In this document: positions 17,890 through 27,511 of the stretch, piece by piece
How the letters are laid out: the number at the start of each line of letters is the position of its first letter
Numbering within the stretch: position 1 is the stretch's first letter
The notes under the pieces: model-generated
The model's database searches: none
Told to the model about the DNA's origin: nothing
The model's input: only the letters and a program-made list of their open reading frames with translations
Assembly (NCBI GenBank): GCA_913055655.1
Contig: CAJXKA010000004.1
Location: 248,001 to 312,000, forward strand
Direction: 5' to 3'
Length of the DNA: 64,000 nt
From: an uncultured Oceanospirillales bacterium
GTDB lineage: Bacteria > Pseudomonadota > Gammaproteobacteria > Xanthomonadales > SZUA-36
Program-made: the position numbers and the translations under genes

Positions 17890-19050
17890 CTACCGCCGCA
17901 GCAACGTCAACAGTTGCCGGTCGAGCTTCTGGCCGTGCCAGTCTTCGTAGTCGACATCGCCGCGGCCGGAGTTCAGCACGCCGAAGGCGCCGCTGAAGTT
18001 CCACAGGGCGAAGCCGATGTCGTGCGCGGCCAGCCACTCCAGCACCGCGTCCATCCAGGAAAGAAACACGTCATGCGGCGTGTGGTTGTAGCAGCCGAAC
18101 TCGCCGCAGTGGACGCCGCCGCCCTGGCGCGCGAGCTCGGCCCACTGGCCCAGCGCGATGCCCATCTGCTTTGCGCCGGTCACCGTGCCGTCGCCATTCG
18201 GGTAGGGCCACTCCGGCACCGGCCAGTCGCCGTTATCGCCCACCCAGCTGGCCTTGTAATGCGTCAGCCGGAACGGGTCGTAGGCGTGGAAGGCCTGCGC
18301 CACCGGCTCGTCGGTCATGTTCATGACCACGTCGCGGCCCACGCCGGTGCCGTCGATGATGACGGTACGCCCGGGCGACACCGCGTGGATGGCCCGCTGG
18401 CCGCGCAGCATCACGCGGCGGTAATCGTCAAGGCTCATCTTGTCGCTGATCCCCGGTGCCTCGTTCACCAGGTTGAAGCTCAGCGCGGCGTCGGAAACGC
18501 CCGCGTAGCGCCGCGCCAGCAGGTCCCACCAGAAGGCGAAGGCATCCTCGGCGTCGGCGTCCTTGAACAGGTTGAACGGCTCGCGCTCCCAGCCGTTGAT
18601 GCAGTAGCCCGGCGCGCGGTGCAGGTTGATGGTCAGGTGCAGGCCGTGGTCGCCGCACTGCGTCACCACCTTGTCGAGCCGCTCCAGCCCGGCCTCGCTG
18701 ACCCGGGTGACGGCATCACGTGACATCTCCTTCGTCTGCGGCCAGTCGCCGTCGACAAAGAACCAGTAATCCACCGGCAGGCGCACGTAGTCGAAGCCCC
18801 AGTCGGCGATCCACTGCAGTTCCTGGTCATCGATGACGTTGTCGCGGTACTGCTCGGCGCTGGACAGTGCTGAGAAGAACGGCATCAGGTTGAAACCGCG
18901 CCAGCGGGGCAGGGCGTTGCCACTCCCCGCCAACGCACCATCCGCGCCTGACGAGCCCGGCGCAGCAAGCGCGGGCCCCGCCCCGGCAAGCGACGCCGCC
19001 GCGCCGGCGGCCAGCGTGGTCGTGAGCAGATCGCGACGGTGAATGGTCAT
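17890..19050 (-). CDS. Tat-exported glycoside hydrolase family 5 (endoglucanase-like)
   Basis: A 386-residue protein. The N-terminus HRRDLLTTTLAAGAAASLAG is a twin-arginine signal ending near ALA, so a folded enzyme is probably exported. The GH5 (beta/alpha)8 barrel shows the acid/base glutamate in FNLVNEAPG near residue 196 and the nucleophile glutamate in HCGEFGCY near residue 317. FDYVRLPVDYW and HLTINLHRAPGY are additional family blocks. ATG 19050 follows GAGGAG. Target likely a beta-1,4-linked glucan or mannan; the exact substrate is not readable. It lies just downstream of the ECF sigma gene. Confidence 0.9.
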   Translation of the reverse strand: MTIHRRDLLTTTLAAGAAASLAGAGPALAAPGSSGADGALAGSGNALPRWRGFNLMPFFSALSSAEQYRDNVIDDQELQWIADWGFDYVRLPVDYWFFVDGDWPQTKEMSRDAVTRVSEAGLERLDKVVTQCGDHGLHLTINLHRAPGYCINGWEREPFNLFKDADAEDAFAFWWDLLARRYAGVSDAALSFNLVNEAPGISDKMSLDDYRRVMLRGQRAIHAVSPGRTVIIDGTGVGRDVVMNMTDEPVAQAFHAYDPFRLTHYKASWVGDNGDWPVPEWPYPNGDGTVTGAKQMGIALGQWAELARQGGGVHCGEFGCYNHTPHDVFLSWMDAVLEWLAAHDIGFALWNFSGAFGVLNSGRGDVDYEDWHGQKLDRQLLTLLRR

Positions 19051-19066
19051 CGGTAATTCTCCTCGT

Positions 19067-19660
19067 TCAGGCCGGCAACGGCGCCGAGCGCGCGACCAGG
19101 AAGGCGCGCGCGCGGACCCAGTCGCGCTTGATTGAGCGTTCGGAACGGGCGTGCAGGCGGCCGATCTCGTCATGCGTGAGGCCGCCGAAGAATTTGAGTT
19201 CGACCAGTTCGCGCAGGCGCGGGTCGATGCCGTCCAGGTCTTCCAGCGCGGCGTCGATATCCAGCAGCTCCTGCGCCCGGTCCGGCGACGCGGCCAGCGC
19301 GGTCACCAACGTGCATGGTTGCTGCGGGCCGCCGCGTTTCTCCGCCATGGACCGGCGGGCCGCGTCGGTCACGATAAAGCGCATGGAACGCGAGCAGATG
19401 GCGTAGAAATGCTGGCGGTCGGCAACATCAAAGGTGTTGCTGCCCTCCAGCTTCAGGAAAAGTTCGTTGACCACCGCGGTGGGCTGCAGTGTGCCGTCCG
19501 GCCGCACGCCCTGGCGCCCGTTGGCCATGCGGTGCAGCACCGGGTAGATCGCGTCGTAAAGTCGGTCCAGCGCAGCCGGGTTGCCGTCCCGCGCGGCGTT
19601 CAGCCACTCGGTGATCGGCTCCGTGGACGGCGACGGGTCATCTTGTACCCTTTCAGTCAT
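19067..19660 (-). CDS. ECF sigma factor, TIGR02999-type
   Basis: About 197 residues from ATG 19660 (alternative ATG 19702; neither has a convincing ribosome site). Region 2 includes LDRLYDAIYPVLHRMANGR and LQPTAVVNELFLKL, and region 4 includes LRELVELKFFGGLTHDEIGRL then a recognition helix, all characteristic of the TIGR02999 sigma subfamily. Members typically neighbour TPR-fused Ser/Thr kinases, as here with the divergent kinase at 19750. The kinase probably modulates sigma activity by phosphorylation. The GH5 gene lies 16 bp downstream and may be in the same transcript. Confidence 0.9.
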   Translation of the reverse strand: MTERVQDDPSPSTEPITEWLNAARDGNPAALDRLYDAIYPVLHRMANGRQGVRPDGTLQPTAVVNELFLKLEGSNTFDVADRQHFYAICSRSMRFIVTDAARRSMAEKRGGPQQPCTLVTALAASPDRAQELLDIDAALEDLDGIDPRLRELVELKFFGGLTHDEIGRLHARSERSIKRDWVRARAFLVARSAPLPA

Positions 19661-19749
19661 CCGTGTTTGAAATGCCGTGTTGGTTGCCCCCGGGCGCGAC
19701 ATCGTGTGCGCGCACGGGCATCATACAACGCGGGGGCAGGAGGCGTGAA

Positions 19750-22356
19750 TTGAAACCCGAGGAATCCCGACGCTGGACCATCGCGCAGGCGCTGCTGGAC
19801 GACGTGCTGGCGCAACCCGGTCCGAAAACCCGGCAGGCGGCGCAGTCCCGGGCGGCCGAATCCGGCTGTGAAACCGAGTTCGGCGCCCTGCTGGCGGCGC
19901 TCGACATCGACAGCGCGCTGGACCATTCACTGGACGACGCCGTGCGCGAGTTCACCGCACCGGCGCTGGAGCAGGGCGCGCTGACAGGCCGCGTCATCGA
20001 CCGCTGGACCCTGGGCGAGGAGATCGGCCGCGGCGGCATGTCGGTGGTCTACCACGCCCATCGCGACGGCGACGGCTTCGGCCAGGACGCGGCGATGAAA
20101 ATCCTGTCGATGACCTTCGCCGGCCGCGCCATGCTCGACGGCTTCCTGCGCGAGCGACGCATCCTCTCCGGCCTGCAGCACCCCGGCATCGCCCGCCTGA
20201 TCGACGGCGGCGTCACCGAGGAGGGCTCGCCCTGGCTGGTGATGGAATATGTCGACGGCGTGCGCATCGACCAGTGGTGCCGCGAGCACGATGCCGATAC
20301 CCGCACCATCGTCACGCTGGTGGAACAGCTCGCCCGCGCCGTCGCTTACGCGCAGCGCCACCTGGTCATCCACCGCGACATCAACACCGCCAACGTGCTG
20401 GTCAACGAGCGTGGTCGCCCGGTACTCATCGATTTCGGCATCGCCGGGCTGATGGGGCGCGAGACCGACACGCGCACGATGCACGCCTTCACACCGTCTT
20501 TCGCCGCGCCCGAACAGGTGGCCGGCAAAGACTGCACGACGGCGACGGACGTCTACGCCATCGGCCGGTTGCTGGACACGCTGCTGACGGACAGCAGCGT
20601 CGACCGCGACCTGCGCCTGCTGGTCGACAGCGCCACCCGCGAGGACCCGGAACTGCGCTACGCCAACGCCCGCAACCTGGCCGAGGACCTGCAGGCGTGG
20701 CTGGAAAAGCGCCCCCTGCGCGCTCGGCCACCCAGTTTCCGTTACCGCGCCGGTCGCTTCGTCGCCCGCAACCGCTGGGGCGTGGCGGCGGCCGCGTTAC
20801 TGGTGGTGGCGATTGCCGGCGGCACCGCCGCGGCGCTGTGGCAGGCCCGCATCGCCGCCGCCGAGCGCGACGTGGCGCAGGCCGAGAGCGCCCGCGCGCA
20901 CCAGGTCACCACGTTCCTGCAGAACCTGTTCCGGGCATCGTCGCCGGACGAGGCCCAGGGCGAGGCCGTCACCGCGCGCCAACTGCTGGATATCGGCGGC
21001 CACCAGATTCGGGACGCGTTCGCAGACGATCCCGCGCTAAAAGGCGAGATGCTGGTGCTTCTGGGGGAGCTGTACACCCAGCTGGGCGAACAGGACACGG
21101 CCATACCGATGCTACGCGAAGGCCAGGAGCTGGCCAGCGCGCACGGCGATGTCGCCGAACGGGTCGTCGCCTTGCGCAGCCTGGCCAGGGCCGAGATGGA
21201 CGCCGGCGACCACCAGGCTGCGGTCGCCCACGTCGAGACCGCAGAAGCCCTGCTACGCGAAGCCGGCGAAGTACCCGGCCCCCTGCACGCCACGCTGGTC
21301 GAACCGCTGCTGTTCAGCATGGCCGAACTCGGCCAGGCCGGCGAGGCCGTGGAGCGTGCCCAGTCCATGCTGGCCGGGGCCCGGGCGGCGCCAGACCTGC
21401 CTGGACAGGCGCTCTACGATTATCTCTACGCCACCGCCATCGTCATGGGCGTGGCGGAAATGGACGATGACGCCGAACCCCTGCTGCGCGAAGCCGCCGC
21501 CATGGACGTGGTTGCCGAGGCCCAGCCGTCGAACCTGATCGGCCTGCGCTCGACGCTGGCCTCCGCGTTGGAGCAAAAGGGCGACCTGGAGGCTGGCCTG
21601 GCGCTTCGGCGTCAGTCGCTGGCCATCGCCGAACAGGTCTACCCCCCCGGCCATGTCATCCGGGCGCGCATGCAGAGCAACCTCGGCAGTGTCCTGAACC
21701 GCATGGGAAGATTCGCCGACGCAGTCGAGACCCTGCGCGCGGCGCTCGCCATCTACGAAGATATCTACGGCGATAAGGCACACCCGCGAGTGGCCGCCGC
21801 CCACAACAACCTGGGCAACGCACTGAAGGATTCAGGTGACCTGGAGGCAGCCGAGTTCCACGCTAGCAGGGCACAACGCATGGCCGGCGAGATTTTCGGC
21901 ACCGACGATTTCCGCTACACCATCGCCACCGCCAACCTGGGGAACCTGAACCGCCTGATGGGGCGCTACGAAACAGCCGAGTCACTGCTGAATGAAAGCC
22001 TGGACATTCGCCGGGCGACGCTGGGACCAACCCACTACGCGGTAGGCAGCGGCCTGGCCATGCTGGCCATGTTGCGCCTGGACCAGGCGCGCTACGACGA
22101 AGCCCTGGTGCTGTGCGACGACGCCCTGGCCGTGTATGACGCGGCCGGTTACGACAGCCCGCGCGAGCGAATCGCGGTCATGACCCGTCGCGCCCGCGCG
22201 CTCGACGGCCTGGGGCGCACCGACGCGGCCGCGACGCAATACGATGCGGCCCTGGCGCTGGCCAAAGCCGCCGGCGCCAACGCCGGCTCCAGTCTTGAGG
22301 AACTGAACGAGGCGCACGCCGAATTCGTGGCCCGTACGTCCCATGAAATACGATAG
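19750..22356 (+). CDS. Membrane Ser/Thr protein kinase with TPR sensor domain
   Basis: 868 residues from a TTG start at 19750, chosen because GGAGG lies 7 nt upstream; an in-frame ATG at 19663 would overlap the divergent gene's start. The cytoplasmic kinase domain has GRGGMSVVY near residue 92, the ATP lysine in AAMKIL, the catalytic loop HRDINTAN near 208 and DFG near 229. The usual catalytic-loop lysine after HRD-x is Asn here and the next Pro is Thr, while the HRD Asp and metal-binding Asn are kept. A membrane helix follows near 344-364, then about 480 residues of TPR-like repeats (for example AHNNLGNALKDSGDLEAAE). Paired with the divergent ECF sigma factor. Confidence 0.92.
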   Translation: MKPEESRRWTIAQALLDDVLAQPGPKTRQAAQSRAAESGCETEFGALLAALDIDSALDHSLDDAVREFTAPALEQGALTGRVIDRWTLGEEIGRGGMSVVYHAHRDGDGFGQDAAMKILSMTFAGRAMLDGFLRERRILSGLQHPGIARLIDGGVTEEGSPWLVMEYVDGVRIDQWCREHDADTRTIVTLVEQLARAVAYAQRHLVIHRDINTANVLVNERGRPVLIDFGIAGLMGRETDTRTMHAFTPSFAAPEQVAGKDCTTATDVYAIGRLLDTLLTDSSVDRDLRLLVDSATREDPELRYANARNLAEDLQAWLEKRPLRARPPSFRYRAGRFVARNRWGVAAAALLVVAIAGGTAAALWQARIAAAERDVAQAESARAHQVTTFLQNLFRASSPDEAQGEAVTARQLLDIGGHQIRDAFADDPALKGEMLVLLGELYTQLGEQDTAIPMLREGQELASAHGDVAERVVALRSLARAEMDAGDHQAAVAHVETAEALLREAGEVPGPLHATLVEPLLFSMAELGQAGEAVERAQSMLAGARAAPDLPGQALYDYLYATAIVMGVAEMDDDAEPLLREAAAMDVVAEAQPSNLIGLRSTLASALEQKGDLEAGLALRRQSLAIAEQVYPPGHVIRARMQSNLGSVLNRMGRFADAVETLRAALAIYEDIYGDKAHPRVAAAHNNLGNALKDSGDLEAAEFHASRAQRMAGEIFGTDDFRYTIATANLGNLNRLMGRYETAESLLNESLDIRRATLGPTHYAVGSGLAMLAMLRLDQARYDEALVLCDDALAVYDAAGYDSPRERIAVMTRRARALDGLGRTDAAATQYDAALALAKAAGANAGSSLEELNEAHAEFVARTSHEIR

Positions 22357-22426
22357 CTACCCCAGGGCCGTCCATTTCGCCCGCCTACTGACTACCACCG
22401 GCAATCGACACGGGAAGTGACTCACC

Positions 22427-24118
22427 ATGCACATTCGTACCACTATCATCACCCTGCTCTCAGCCGTGCTGGCCGGAGCCCCCGCCGCCACCCTGGCGGC
22501 GCCCGTCACCATTACCGACGCGAATCCGCAGCTGATTTTCGACGACAACAACCCCGTCGACGGCCAGACGGAGTGGGTGGTGACAGGTTCTAACGAGCAA
22601 TTCATCATCCAGGACTTTGCCGATGCGCAAAAGATCGTGTTCGGCGTCAATGCCGCCAGCGACTCGGTCAACATCGGCTATAACTCGGCCAGCAACGGCG
22701 CCCAAAACATCGCACTGGGAATATCAGCGAAAGCCGATGGCAACAACAGTGTCGCCCTGGGTCGGGCCGCTCATTCGCTCGGCGACTGGAGCATGGCGCT
22801 GGGTCGCCAATCCGAATCGGTCGGAACCCGCAGCGCGGCCATCGGCTATACCGCAACCTCCGGCGGCGTCGACAGCCTGGCCGCCGGCAGCGGTGCCAGC
22901 AGCGGGGGGTTACGCGCCACGGCGATCGGCTACGGCACCCAGGCGTCTGCCCCGGACAGCCTCTCACTCGGCTACCTCACCATCGCCGCCGGCCAATACG
23001 CCCTGGCCGCCGGAAACACCAGCTTCGCCGAGGGTGACCAGAGCGCCGCCATCGGCTTCGCCACGCACGCCGAGGGATCGAATTCAATGGCGGCGGGCTG
23101 GAATGCCCATGCCCAGGGCAATGGCAGCCTGGCGATCGGGGAAGGCGCATCGTCAGAAGGATCGGCCGCGACCGCCATCGGCAGCGATGCGCACGCCGTG
23201 GCTACATTTTCGATCGCCGTTGGGGATGCCTATGCAGGCGAGATCAGTGACCTTGCGGTCGGTTACCTGGCCTCGGCTTACGGCTCGGACAGCATGGCCA
23301 TCGGCGCCTACCCAATTGCGACCGCACCCCGGTCCGGTGCACTGGGGTTCGCAGCGATTTCAGAAGCGCAAGAGGCGACCGCGCTGGGCTTTCGCGCCCA
23401 TGCCGTACAACCCGGCAGCATCGTCCTGGGGTCGATCGCCGGCGTCAACGGCGCCACGAGTGATGCCAGCATCGGCGTCGGCACCAACAATCCCCTGGCC
23501 GCCCTGCACGTGGCCCGCGCCAACGGCACCGCCGCCATCCTGGTGCAGGAAACCGCCGCCGCTGCGGCTGGCCGTACACTGTTCACCCTGGCCAACCGCG
23601 GCAACACCAAGTTCGAGCTCAAGGAAACTGGCTCGGGCACACGCTGGCAGTTCACCAACAGCGGCGACGCGTTCCGGATATCAAAGTTTGGCACCGGGCA
23701 GGTTGAGTTCCAGGTGTTCAACAACGGTGATGCGGTGCTGCTGGGTGACCTGGCGATTGGCGGCGCCTTTACGGAGATGTCCGACCGCAACGAAAAACAC
23801 GCCATCGTGCCGCTGGATGGTGAAGCCGTTCTTGCGAAAGTCGCCCAGGTGCCGATTTCCGAGTGGTCCTACAAGACCGAGTCCGCCGACCAGCGCCACA
23901 TCGGCCCGATGGCGCAGGACTTCCACGCGGCCTTCGGCCTGGCCAGCGGCGACACGCGGATCTCGGCCCGTGACATGGCCGGGGTGGCACTTGCGTCTAT
24001 CCAGGCGCTCGCAAAAGAGAACCGGGCGCTAAGGACCAGCAACCAGGCTTTGCGCGATGACGTGGAGACCTTGAAAGCACTCGTCTCGCAGTTGTTACCA
24101 CACACCGCACAGAACTGA
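22427..24118 (+). CDS. YadA-head/S74-chaperone surface protein (paralogue 1)
   Basis: 563 residues with a signal peptide (to about residue 25). Residues about 70-330 are tandem YadA/Hia head-type repeats, the AIG-x-A-x-A-x-G-x-x-S-x-ALG pattern with a period near 14 residues, which folds as a trimeric left-handed roll. From about 455 there is an S74 intramolecular chaperone domain (SDRNEKHAIVPLDGE, then SEWSYKT and RHIGPMAQDF), followed by a short coiled coil. S74 domains of tailspikes and fibres normally direct trimerisation and then cleave at the Ser of the S-D pair. There is no YadA membrane anchor, so the export and anchoring route is unclear. Confidence 0.88.
   Translation: MHIRTTIITLLSAVLAGAPAATLAAPVTITDANPQLIFDDNNPVDGQTEWVVTGSNEQFIIQDFADAQKIVFGVNAASDSVNIGYNSASNGAQNIALGISAKADGNNSVALGRAAHSLGDWSMALGRQSESVGTRSAAIGYTATSGGVDSLAAGSGASSGGLRATAIGYGTQASAPDSLSLGYLTIAAGQYALAAGNTSFAEGDQSAAIGFATHAEGSNSMAAGWNAHAQGNGSLAIGEGASSEGSAATAIGSDAHAVATFSIAVGDAYAGEISDLAVGYLASAYGSDSMAIGAYPIATAPRSGALGFAAISEAQEATALGFRAHAVQPGSIVLGSIAGVNGATSDASIGVGTNNPLAALHVARANGTAAILVQETAAAAAGRTLFTLANRGNTKFELKETGSGTRWQFTNSGDAFRISKFGTGQVEFQVFNNGDAVLLGDLAIGGAFTEMSDRNEKHAIVPLDGEAVLAKVAQVPISEWSYKTESADQRHIGPMAQDFHAAFGLASGDTRISARDMAGVALASIQALAKENRALRTSNQALRDDVETLKALVSQLLPHTAQN
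23540..23986 (+). repeat. 447-bp near-identical duplication, copy 1
   Basis: This block encodes the pre-chaperone beta region and S74 domain of paralogue 1. It matches 24961-25407 almost base for base at a constant offset of 1421 bp without indels. The match starts at CTGGTGCAGG and ends at GCCGGGGTG. Most differences are isolated substitutions. The genes diverge sharply outside the block, which suggests recent duplication or ongoing gene conversion. Confidence 0.95.
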
Positions 24119-24303
24119 GGCCGAACTCCTGCCCATAGGGCCAATAGCCTGGCGGCAGTGTCGGTAGCGCTCAGGGCCACTCCCACAATGGTGGCTTGAT
24201 GACCCCTCACGGTCGTTTGCCGGTCCCTTTCATCCATCGGCAAACCGGAGATCGCTTTGCTAAGCTCAGAGTTGGAGCATGGTGCTTCTGCACGGAGAAA
24301 GTG

Positions 24304-25542
24304 ATGAGAAACACGACGATTTGGATGCGCTTGGGCCTCCGGGCCATTCCTGTCGCCATGGTGGTGTATGCCGGGAATGTGTTTGGCAATGATCTGATCA
24401 CGGCCGACCCGTCACCCGGTTTGATCTTCGACGACACCGACAGTCCGGGCTGGAATTACGTGATTCGGGGCCGGGACGAATGGTTCCGAATATACGACGA
24501 GGCCAATGACCGTTACTTTTTGAATTATGACCCGGTCCAACGCGGCCTTGGGGTGGGCCGGAGCGCGAACGCGGGAGGCTATTACGGCATGGCGATGGGC
24601 CACGGTGCGGAAGCAACCGGTGATTACAGCAACGTGCTCGGTTATACGGCGCTCTCGTTCGGTCATTACAGCACCGCGCTCGGTTATAACGCAGACTCGA
24701 TCGGCGTTTACAGCGCCGCACTGGGGGCTTGGACGTTGTCAACCGGCGATTACAGCGCCGCACTGGGCTACGCTGCTTACTCGGGCGGTGACGCAAGCAC
24801 CGCCATTGGCCACCGCGCTGCCGCCCCCAATCCCGACACCATCATCATGGGCGAGATACCGGGAGTGAATTCCGGCAGCAATTACACCGACATGGCCAAC
24901 GGCACCATCGAGCCGCTGGCGCCGCTGCACATCTTCCGTGACGATGGCACTGCCTCGATCCTGGTGCAGGAAACCGCCGCCGCCCCGGCCGGCCGCACGC
25001 TGTTCACCCTGGCCAACCGCGGCAACACCAAGTTCGAGCTCAAGGAAACTGGCTCGGGTACGCGCTGGCAGTTCACCAACAGCGGCGACGCGTTCCGGAT
25101 ATCAAAGTTTGGCACCGGCCAGGTTGAGTTCCAGGTGTTCAACAACGGTGATGCGGTGCTGCTGGGTGACCTGGCGATTGGTGGATCCTTCACCGAGATG
25201 TCCGACCGCAACCAAAAGCACGCGATTGTGCCGCTGGATGGTGAAGCCATCCTTGCGAAAGTCACGCAGGTGCCGATCTCGGAGTGGTCCTACAAGACCG
25301 AGTCCGCCGACCAGCGCCACATCGGCCCGATGGCGCAGGATTTCTACGCCGCCTTTGGCCTGGCCAGCGGTGACACGCGGATCTCGGCCCGTGACATGGC
25401 CGGGGTGAATATGGCGGCGCTGCAGGCGCTGGCGCGACAGAACTCGGCGCTGGCCGCTGACAATGCCTCGTTGCGCGCGGAACTCAATGAAATGAAATCG
25501 GCATTGTCCGACATCCAGCACTCGCTGGCGGCGCTGGACTGA
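24304..25542 (+). CDS. YadA-head/S74-chaperone surface protein (paralogue 2, short head)
   Basis: 412 residues from ATG 24304, which has GGAG 6 nt upstream; the open frame reaches 24196. A signal peptide (to about residue 29) is followed by fewer head repeats (about residues 75-180, e.g. SNVLGYTALSFGHYSTALGY), then the same pre-chaperone and S74 domain as the preceding gene (SDRNQKHAIVPLDGE, RHIGPMAQDF) and a terminal coiled coil rich in ALAADNASLRAELNEMK. It lies 185 bp after paralogue 1. Head length is the main difference, as expected if the head is the variable presenting part. Confidence 0.88.
   Translation: MRNTTIWMRLGLRAIPVAMVVYAGNVFGNDLITADPSPGLIFDDTDSPGWNYVIRGRDEWFRIYDEANDRYFLNYDPVQRGLGVGRSANAGGYYGMAMGHGAEATGDYSNVLGYTALSFGHYSTALGYNADSIGVYSAALGAWTLSTGDYSAALGYAAYSGGDASTAIGHRAAAPNPDTIIMGEIPGVNSGSNYTDMANGTIEPLAPLHIFRDDGTASILVQETAAAPAGRTLFTLANRGNTKFELKETGSGTRWQFTNSGDAFRISKFGTGQVEFQVFNNGDAVLLGDLAIGGSFTEMSDRNQKHAIVPLDGEAILAKVTQVPISEWSYKTESADQRHIGPMAQDFYAAFGLASGDTRISARDMAGVNMAALQALARQNSALAADNASLRAELNEMKSALSDIQHSLAALD
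24961..25407 (+). repeat. 447-bp near-identical duplication, copy 2
   Basis: Second copy of the block at 23540-23986, here inside paralogue 2. Both copies keep the reading frame, so recombination between them would yield a fused single gene with the long head and the second coiled-coil tail and delete 1421 bp. Confidence 0.95.
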
Positions 25543-25740
25543 GAAAAGCGCCATGTCCCGGGTGAAATACCCGCGGTCAAAGCAAGCATTTCACCCCCAC
25601 CCCCTGTCCGCGGCCCGCGGCGGGGGTGCCAGGTCATATCGGGCCGATCTATTCGTCGACCTCGCGCACCACCACCGTACACATGGCGGGAACGCCCGAT
25701 TTGGGCCAGAATGGAGGGCATAACAAGGGAGAAACGCTCC

Positions 25741-27417
25741 ATGGGCGATGACGGGACGGGCTTCAAAGGGTTCATCGAGGACCTGAAGTGCCGCAAAGTG
25801 ATCCGTGTGGCCATCGGCTACGCGGTCGGGGCGTTTATCCTGATGCAGATCGCCGACGCGACGTTCGAACCGCTCAACCTGCCCGACTGGTCCGCCACGC
25901 TGGTGCTCTGGCTGCTGGTGCTGGGTTTTCCGATTGCGATTTTCATGTCGTGGATGCTGGAGGTCACGCCCCAGGGCATCAAGCGCACCGACAAGGACAC
26001 GCCCCAGGGTGCCGCGACCCCGACCACTCGTGATAAGGCCGGGCTGCCCGAGGCGGCATCGCCCGGCCCCAGACCAGCGGCTCCGGCAACAGCATCCGCC
26101 CCGAACCGCACACCCATCGCCCCCGACGACGGCCGCCGCTCCATCGCCGTGCTGCCCTTCGTCAACATGAGCAACGACAAGGAAAACGAGTACTTTTCCG
26201 ACGGCATCTCGGAAGAGATCCTGAACCTGCTGGTGAAGCTACCCCGCCTGCGCGTCGCCTCGCGCACCTCATCGTTCGCATTCAAGGGCAAGGAAGCGAG
26301 CATTCCCGAAGTGGCGCAGAAGCTGGGCGTGGAAACCGTGCTGGAAGGCAGCATCCGTCGCGCCGGCGACCGCGTGCGCATTACCGCGCAGCTGATCGAG
26401 GCCAGCAGCGACTCGCACCTGTGGTCGGACACCTACGACCGCGAGCTGAAAGACGTCTTCGCCATCCAGGACGACATCGCCCAGAGCATCACCGACGCGC
26501 TGGAGATGACGCTGACGCCCAAGGAGCGGCGCTCGATCCAGAACGTGGCCACCGCCGACGCCGGCGCCTACGACTATTACCTGCGCGGCCGCAGCTACAT
26601 GTACACGATGACGAAGCACGACTACGAGCACGCCATCAACATGTTCAAGAAGGCCATCGTCCACGACGACAAGTACGCGCTGGCCTTCGCCGGCATCGCC
26701 GATGCCTACTCGTACATGTTCCGCTACACCGACGCCAAGCGCGAGAACGCACGACAGGCCCTGGAGTACTCCGAAAGAGCCGTCGAAATGGATCCCGACT
26801 CGGCCGAGGCCCGCGCCAGCCGCGGCCTGGCAATGTTCATCAACGAGCGCTACGAAGAGGCCGAAGAGCAGTTCAAGCGCGCCGCCGAAATGAACCCGAA
26901 CCTGTTCGAGGCCTGGTACTACGCGGGCCTGGCCTACTCCTCGCAGGGCAAGTTCAGGGAAGCGATCGAGATGTACAAGAAGGCCGGCGAGGTGAACCCG
27001 CTGGACTACCAGTCGATGATGTTCCTGGGCCAGGCCTACGCCTCCCTGGGCCAGAAGCACGACGAGATGAAGGCGCGCGTCGCCTCGATCGAGCTGATCG
27101 AACGCCACATCGAGATGAACCCGCACGACACCCGCGCGCTGTGCATCGGCGCCAACCAGCTAAGCAATGTCGGCGAGCTGGAACGCGGCGAACGCATGGT
27201 CGAAGAAGCGCTGGTCCGCGGCAAGGACGAGCCGCTGGTGCTCTACAACACGGCCTGTTTCTACGCCATCAAGGGCGACATCGACCGCAGCCTGGAACTG
27301 CTGCAGGGCGCCGTCGACAAGGGCTGGGGCGACAAGGCCTGGCTGGAGACCGACAGCGACCTGGACGTGGTGCGTGACGACCCGCGCTTCCAGGCACTGC
27401 TCGACCGCATCGACTGA
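25741..27417 (+). CDS. TolB-like-domain/TPR membrane protein
   Basis: 558 residues from ATG 25741 (GGGAG 9 nt upstream). There are two hydrophobic helices at about residues 20-75, a Pro/Ala-rich linker to about 135, then the TolB-N/FlgO-like domain (SIAVLPFVNMS, EYFSDGISEEI, LGVETVLEGSIRRAG, LWSDTYDREL) to about 270, followed by TPR repeats (AHAINMFKKAI-type, RYEEAEEQFKRAAEMNPN). Proteins with this order are often annotated as adenylate cyclase-like TPR proteins because the same module follows cyclase or winged-helix domains. Here there is no cyclase or HTH domain. Likely a membrane scaffold or sensor. Confidence 0.85.
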   Translation: MGDDGTGFKGFIEDLKCRKVIRVAIGYAVGAFILMQIADATFEPLNLPDWSATLVLWLLVLGFPIAIFMSWMLEVTPQGIKRTDKDTPQGAATPTTRDKAGLPEAASPGPRPAAPATASAPNRTPIAPDDGRRSIAVLPFVNMSNDKENEYFSDGISEEILNLLVKLPRLRVASRTSSFAFKGKEASIPEVAQKLGVETVLEGSIRRAGDRVRITAQLIEASSDSHLWSDTYDRELKDVFAIQDDIAQSITDALEMTLTPKERRSIQNVATADAGAYDYYLRGRSYMYTMTKHDYEHAINMFKKAIVHDDKYALAFAGIADAYSYMFRYTDAKRENARQALEYSERAVEMDPDSAEARASRGLAMFINERYEEAEEQFKRAAEMNPNLFEAWYYAGLAYSSQGKFREAIEMYKKAGEVNPLDYQSMMFLGQAYASLGQKHDEMKARVASIELIERHIEMNPHDTRALCIGANQLSNVGELERGERMVEEALVRGKDEPLVLYNTACFYAIKGDIDRSLELLQGAVDKGWGDKAWLETDSDLDVVRDDPRFQALLDRID

Positions 27418-27426
27418 GCTAAAAAA

Positions 27427-27449
27427 AAGCCCGGCACAAGGCCGGGCTT
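27427..27449 (-). terminator. Intrinsic terminator of the DJ-1/PfpI gene
   Basis: A 9-bp perfect GC-rich stem (AAGCCCGGC with GCCGGGCTT) and a 5-nt loop. Eight adenines at 27421-27428 become a T-run when read on the minus strand, so it terminates the gene at 27512-28078; the stem may also stop the convergent TPR gene. Confidence 0.88.
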
Positions 27450-27511
27450 ACAATTCGGTTCAGCCGGAATATCCGGGGCGGGCGGATTACCGACCTCCCG
27501 AATACGAAACG

